A stretch of 8,241 nucleotides of DNA, from positions 1 to 8,241 of the forward strand of contig JBFLXH010000079.1 of the NCBI GenBank assembly GCA_040757295.1. The letters are read 5' to 3'. The stretch is from JAGXSE01 sp040757295 (GTDB lineage: Bacteria > Bacillota > PH28-bin88). The notes under the pieces are model-generated. The model was given only the letters and a program-made list of their open reading frames with translations. It had not been told where the DNA came from and made no database searches. Shown here one piece after another: positions 5,623 to 8,241 of this stretch; the stretch's first letter is position 1; every line of letters begins with the position of its first letter. The position numbers and the translations under genes were made by a program.

Positions 5623-6591
5623 TCATGACCGGAAATCTTCCAGGTAGGACAACAAGAGCTGTTCAATTTCTTCTACGGCGGTTAGTTGGTTGATCTGATC
5701 CCGGATCCGGGCAGCGCCCCGCAATCCTTTTAGGTACCAGGCCAGGTGCTTGCGCATTTCCCGTACGCCCGTCCACTCGCCTTTAAATTCCACTACCATC
5801 TGCAGGTGGCGGAAGGCCATTTGCATTCGTTCCTCGTCCGAGGGAGGGGGCACCTTTTCTCCCCGCTCAACCAAAGCTACCGTCCGGTGAAAGATCCAGG
5901 GGTTTCCCATGCTGCCTCGTCCAATCATAACTCCGGCGCAACCTGTTTCTGAGATCATTTTAACCGCATCCTCAGGTTCCCAGATATCCCCGTTGCCGAT
6001 TACCGGCACATCTACGGCTTCAACTACCTGGCGGATAATCCCCCAGTCAGCCCGCCCGCTGTAAAATTGCATCCGGGTGCGACCATGGACAGTTACCGCA
6101 GATGCTCCATTTTCCACTGCCAGACGGGCTATCTCCACCCCATTGACACTGCTTTCATCCCAGCCCCGCCGCATCTTAACGGTCACCGGCGCTTTCACTG
6201 CCCTGGCCACAGAGCGGACAATCGCTGCCGCCCGGGCAGGATCCCTCATCAAAGCAGAGCCTTCCCCGTTCTTTACGATTTTCGGCGTGGGGCAGCCCAT
6301 ATTGATATCAATCAGTTGTGCCCCTTCTTTTTCCACCAGTTGGGCTGCGGCCGCCATTTCTCCCGGATCAGAGCCGAAAATCTGAACGGCAATAGGACCG
6401 GTTTCCCCCGATAAATCAAGGAGCAGTTTTGTCCGGTGGTTGTTAAACAAGAGGGCTTTGTCACTAATCATTTCCGTAAAGATCAGGCCGCAGCCGGCTT
6501 CCCTGGCCAAGATACGATAGGCCTTATCGCTAACACCGGCCATCGGAGCAGACACAATCCTATTTGGGATAGGCAAATTACCAATGAGCAT
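5623..6591 (-). CDS. dusB: tRNA-dihydrouridine synthase (DusB family)
   Basis: An FMN enzyme that reduces specific uridines of tRNA to dihydrouridine using NADPH. The 322-aa product has the TIM-barrel start APMAGVSDKAYR (15-26), the catalytic-cysteine loop INMGCPTPK (96-104, Cys100), substrate/FMN residues VKMRRGWD (138-145) and TVHGRTRMQFYSGRADW (167-183), the phosphate-binding GNGDIWEPEDA (199-209) and GVMIGRGSMGNPWIF (220-234), and the helical tRNA-binding C-terminus with REMRKHLAWYLKG (277-289). The frame opens at 6609, but that ATG lacks a ribosome site, whereas the ATG at 6591 follows TAGGA and matches the usual DusB start (M-x-x-G-x-x-x-x-NR). It lies 52 bp after coaX, probably cotranscribed. 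In many Firmicutes it precedes greA and lysS; here an accessory unit lies between. Confidence 0.94.
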   Translation of the reverse strand: MLIGNLPIPNRIVSAPMAGVSDKAYRILAREAGCGLIFTEMISDKALLFNNHRTKLLLDLSGETGPIAVQIFGSDPGEMAAAAQLVEKEGAQLIDINMGCPTPKIVKNGEGSALMRDPARAAAIVRSVARAVKAPVTVKMRRGWDESSVNGVEIARLAVENGASAVTVHGRTRMQFYSGRADWGIIRQVVEAVDVPVIGNGDIWEPEDAVKMISETGCAGVMIGRGSMGNPWIFHRTVALVERGEKVPPPSDEERMQMAFRHLQMVVEFKGEWTGVREMRKHLAWYLKGLRGAARIRDQINQLTAVEEIEQLLLSYLEDFRS

Positions 6592-6643
6592 TAATCCTAC
6601 TCGCCTCATGCATAGTTACTGTTTTTCTTGAAAGGTCCCGGAA

Positions 6644-7429
6644 TTATTTTTCATCCAAAGGCCGCACGGTATTCCGTTTGTAAATAATCCTTAAACCTTC
6701 AAGAGTAAGAAAGGGATCAACTTTATCGATAGAAGCGGTTTCAGGTCCGATCAGCTTGGCCAATCCCCCGGTGGCTACTACAAAAGCGCTGCCTCCCAGT
6801 TCAGCTTTCATCCGCGAAACGATCCCGTCTACCTGCCCAACAAAACCGAAAACGATGCCAGCCTGCATAGCAGATACCGTGTTCTTTCCAATTATCGATT
6901 TAGGGCGGGCCAATTCCACCCTGGGCAGTTTTGCCGCATGCTGAAAGAGGGCTTCCGTGGAAATCCCTATTCCTGGGGCAATGGCCCCTCCTAGGTATTC
7001 CCCCTCGCCGGAAATGGCATCGAAGGTGGTTGCAGTGCCAAAGTCCACCGCTACAACCGGCCCTCCATATATTTCATAGGCGGCAACTGCGTTGACAATC
7101 CGGTCTGCCCCTACTTCTTTGGGATTATCAAACCTGATGGGCATGCCTGTTTTGACTCCTGGACCAATAACCAGAGGGTCCACCCGGAAGTAACGCCGGG
7201 AGGCTGTCTCCAGGATAGGGGTCAGCGGCGGAACTACCGATGAAATTGCGATATCCTTAATCATGGACATTGCTAAGCCATGGTAATCGAACAGATGTTT
7301 AAATAGCATCCCTAACTCATCAGCTGTTTTCTGCCGGTCCGTGGAAACCCGCCAATTAACTATTAGTTTTTCCCCCTCGTAGACCCCCAGCACGATATTG
7401 GTGTTGCCAACGTCAACCACCAAGAGCAT
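6644..7429 (-). CDS. coaX: Type III pantothenate kinase
   Basis: Phosphorylates pantothenate in the first step of coenzyme A synthesis; a type that is not inhibited by CoA and uses a monovalent cation. The 261-aa product shows the ASKHA-fold signatures: the phosphate-1 loop VVDVGNTN (4-11), GADRIVNAVAAYE (107-119), the second phosphate loop VAVDFGTATTFD (126-137, catalytic Asp129), GGAIAPGI (147-154) and VVATGGLA (217-224). Length is normal. A longer frame from TTG at 7447 contains the Shine-Dalgarno GAAAGGAG itself, so the ATG at 7429, 8 nt after it, is the start. It lies between bioY and dusB on the same strand; CoA and biotin genes together point to acyl-group metabolism, but co-location alone proves little. 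Confidence 0.95.
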   Translation of the reverse strand: MLLVVDVGNTNIVLGVYEGEKLIVNWRVSTDRQKTADELGMLFKHLFDYHGLAMSMIKDIAISSVVPPLTPILETASRRYFRVDPLVIGPGVKTGMPIRFDNPKEVGADRIVNAVAAYEIYGGPVVAVDFGTATTFDAISGEGEYLGGAIAPGIGISTEALFQHAAKLPRVELARPKSIIGKNTVSAMQAGIVFGFVGQVDGIVSRMKAELGGSAFVVATGGLAKLIGPETASIDKVDPFLTLEGLRIIYKRNTVRPLDEK

Positions 7430-7450
7430 AACAGCATCTCCTTTCAAACA

Positions 7451-7494
7451 GCTAAATCTGGTTTGATTTTAGCATGTCCGCAGCTCTTTGGAAA
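7451..7494 (-). promoter_or_regulatory. Possible coaX promoter with an overlapping hairpin
   Basis: The minus strand reads TTTCCA (7494-7489), 17 nt, then TAAAAT (7471-7466), a moderate sigma-A match. The -10 is part of an inverted repeat, GCTAAATC (7451-7458) with GATTTTAGC (7465-7473), an 8-bp stem with one bulge just upstream of the coaX ribosome site. It could be a promoter, a hairpin in a bioY-coaX transcript, or both. Confidence 0.35.
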
Positions 7495-7513
7495 GATTAA
7501 CGGGCATCCAAGT

Positions 7514-8095
7514 TTAGACGGGCAGACGGCCTTCAGCAGTCTTTGCTGTACTGGCAGGCAAAAGCCCAGCAGCAAAGAGGGACCGGCGCACCGAAAGGGC
7601 TACGCCTGCCGCCAGAGCCATTTTCAAGCCATCAAGAGGTAGATAGGGGACGACCCCGATCATTACTGCTTTCTGCATCGGCCACCCTAATACCAGGGCT
7701 AGCTGGATCGCTCCAAGGGTGTAGACAATAACCAGACATGCCACCATACCGGCTAGAATCCGCCAGTAGCCGGCTTGGGAATGGCCCTCTACTATTTTTC
7801 CTAAAATGTAGGCACCCGCAACAAAACCAAATAAGTATCCACCTGTATAACCGACAATTACACCGATCCCGGCTTTAGCCTGGGCAAATACAGGCAAGCC
7901 TATCGCTCCCAGGAGCATATAAACCAATATGGACATGGCGCCTAGCCTACTTCCCAGAATTGCTCCGGCTAAAAAGACGGCGAAGGTCTGCCCGGTGATG
8001 GGTACCGGTGAAAAAGGAACTGGAATGGAAACCTGGGCCAATACTGAAGTCACCGCTGCAAACAATGATACCAAAATCAGAGACCGTAATTTCAT
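7514..8095 (-). CDS. bioY: BioY, substrate-binding subunit of a biotin ECF transporter
   Basis: Membrane S component that captures biotin and works alone or with the EcfA/EcfT energising module, which is not in the window. The 193-aa product has about six hydrophobic segments (roughly 5-21, 38-51, 54-71, 78-99, 113-136, 143-168) and BioY signatures: PVPFSPVPITGQTF (25-38), GAIGLPVFA (63-71), GYTGGYLFGF (82-91) and YLPLDGLKMALA (151-162). The frame extends to 8143, but those extra residues are encoded by the repeat; GAGGAGAG precedes the ATG at 8095, so that start is chosen. No BirA-type operator is visible in the available upstream sequence, which is entirely repeat. An 84-bp gap leads to coaX. 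Confidence 0.93.
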   Translation of the reverse strand: MKLRSLILVSLFAAVTSVLAQVSIPVPFSPVPITGQTFAVFLAGAILGSRLGAMSILVYMLLGAIGLPVFAQAKAGIGVIVGYTGGYLFGFVAGAYILGKIVEGHSQAGYWRILAGMVACLVIVYTLGAIQLALVLGWPMQKAVMIGVVPYLPLDGLKMALAAGVALSVRRSLFAAGLLPASTAKTAEGRLPV

Positions 8096-8116
8096 CTTCC
8101 CACTCTCCTCACAATA

Positions 8117-8228
8117 TATACTCGGCAAGGGATAAAATTGCATTATCTTATTATCTTAATGAAGCCGAGTATGAAATTCGCTTTGAGGCCACGGTAAATC
8201 AATGAATAATTAGTGGCCTCGCTCATTA
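8117..8228. repeat. Structured intergenic repeat, copy 2, a complete 112-bp tandem unit
   Basis: Same element as 5490-5595 in the same orientation. The stems are ATACTCGGC (8118-8126) with GCCGAGTAT (8164-8172) around 37 nt, and GAGGCCAC (8185-8192) with GTGGCCTC (8213-8220) around 20 nt; the second stem is perfect here. The first loop holds ATTATCTT twice in tandem (8142-8157), whereas copy 1 has one variant of it, which explains the 8-bp difference. The minus-strand 5' edge again carries TATAATG (8230-8224). The unit ends 7 nt before the bioY Shine-Dalgarno, so it forms the bioY leader. Confidence 0.9.
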
Positions 8229-8241
8229 TATACTCGGCAAG
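8229..8241. repeat. Start of a further tandem repeat unit, cut by the window edge
   Basis: TATACTCGGCAAG at 8229-8241 is identical to the first 13 bases of both full copies and begins exactly 112 bp after copy 2. At least two units therefore stand in tandem upstream of bioY; the total number cannot be seen. Confidence 0.8.

Noticed and set aside
5376..5666. A 96-codon minus-strand reading frame between dusB and the regulator gene
   Set aside because: It overlaps the end of dusB, runs through the structured repeat and the intrinsic terminator, and has no ribosome site. Part of its sequence reappears before bioY only because the repeat is duplicated.
8096..8143. N-terminal extension of BioY by 16 residues
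   Set aside because: The extension is encoded by the repeat and the bioY Shine-Dalgarno region itself; the ATG at 8095 has a well-placed ribosome site and matches normal BioY starts.
8096..8241. CRISPR array or biotin-repressor operator upstream of bioY
   Set aside because: The repeat period of 112 bp has no spacer structure, and no paired TTAACA/TGTTAA-type operator is visible.

Overview
The window reads as a chromosomal segment of a Gram-positive, anaerobic, Clostridia-type Firmicute, possibly near the Peptococcaceae. This is inferred from purine-rich Shine-Dalgarno sequences before nearly every gene, canonical sigma-A promoters, the dusB...greA-lysS neighbourhood, a type III pantothenate kinase and an ECF-type biotin transporter subunit. 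No species can be named from sequence alone. All eight protein genes lie on the minus strand, so transcription runs from high to low coordinates.

In transcription order, the right edge (8117-8241) holds a 112-bp tandem repeat unit forming the leader of bioY (8095-7514). coaX (7429-6644) and dusB (6591-5623) follow: vitamin and cofactor genes, then a tRNA dihydrouridine synthase. The dusB-regulator gap (5622-5337) holds a second copy of the repeat, a strong intrinsic terminator (5457-5433), a promoter (5406-5378) and an imperfect palindrome at the predicted transcription start that may be an operator.

Next is a three-gene unit: a 188-aa helix-turn-helix protein (5336-4770), a 300-aa protein of unknown function that overlaps it by 23 bp (4792-3890), and a 388-aa Rossmann oxidoreductase (3831-2665). 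The last resembles cyanobacterial long-chain acyl-ACP reductase (AAR) and keeps its GxTGxxG nucleotide loop and its catalytic cysteine. This unit is the best candidate for an undescribed system. I infer regulated reduction of acyl thioesters to aldehydes in an anaerobe with no aldehyde-deformylating oxygenase in view.

A perfect-consensus promoter (2621-2593) then drives greA (2428-1952) through a leader of about 158 nt with two hairpins. An intrinsic terminator or attenuator (1890-1864) separates greA from lysS (1819-353). Beyond lysS, positions 352-1 carry no gene. They hold dense inverted repeats and two tandem strong promoters (147-119 and 59-31) firing leftward out of the window, most likely into an rRNA operon.

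The window therefore mixes translation and transcription housekeeping (lysS, greA, dusB, probable rrn), cofactor supply (bioY, coaX) and an accessory regulated lipid or aldehyde module inserted between dusB and greA.
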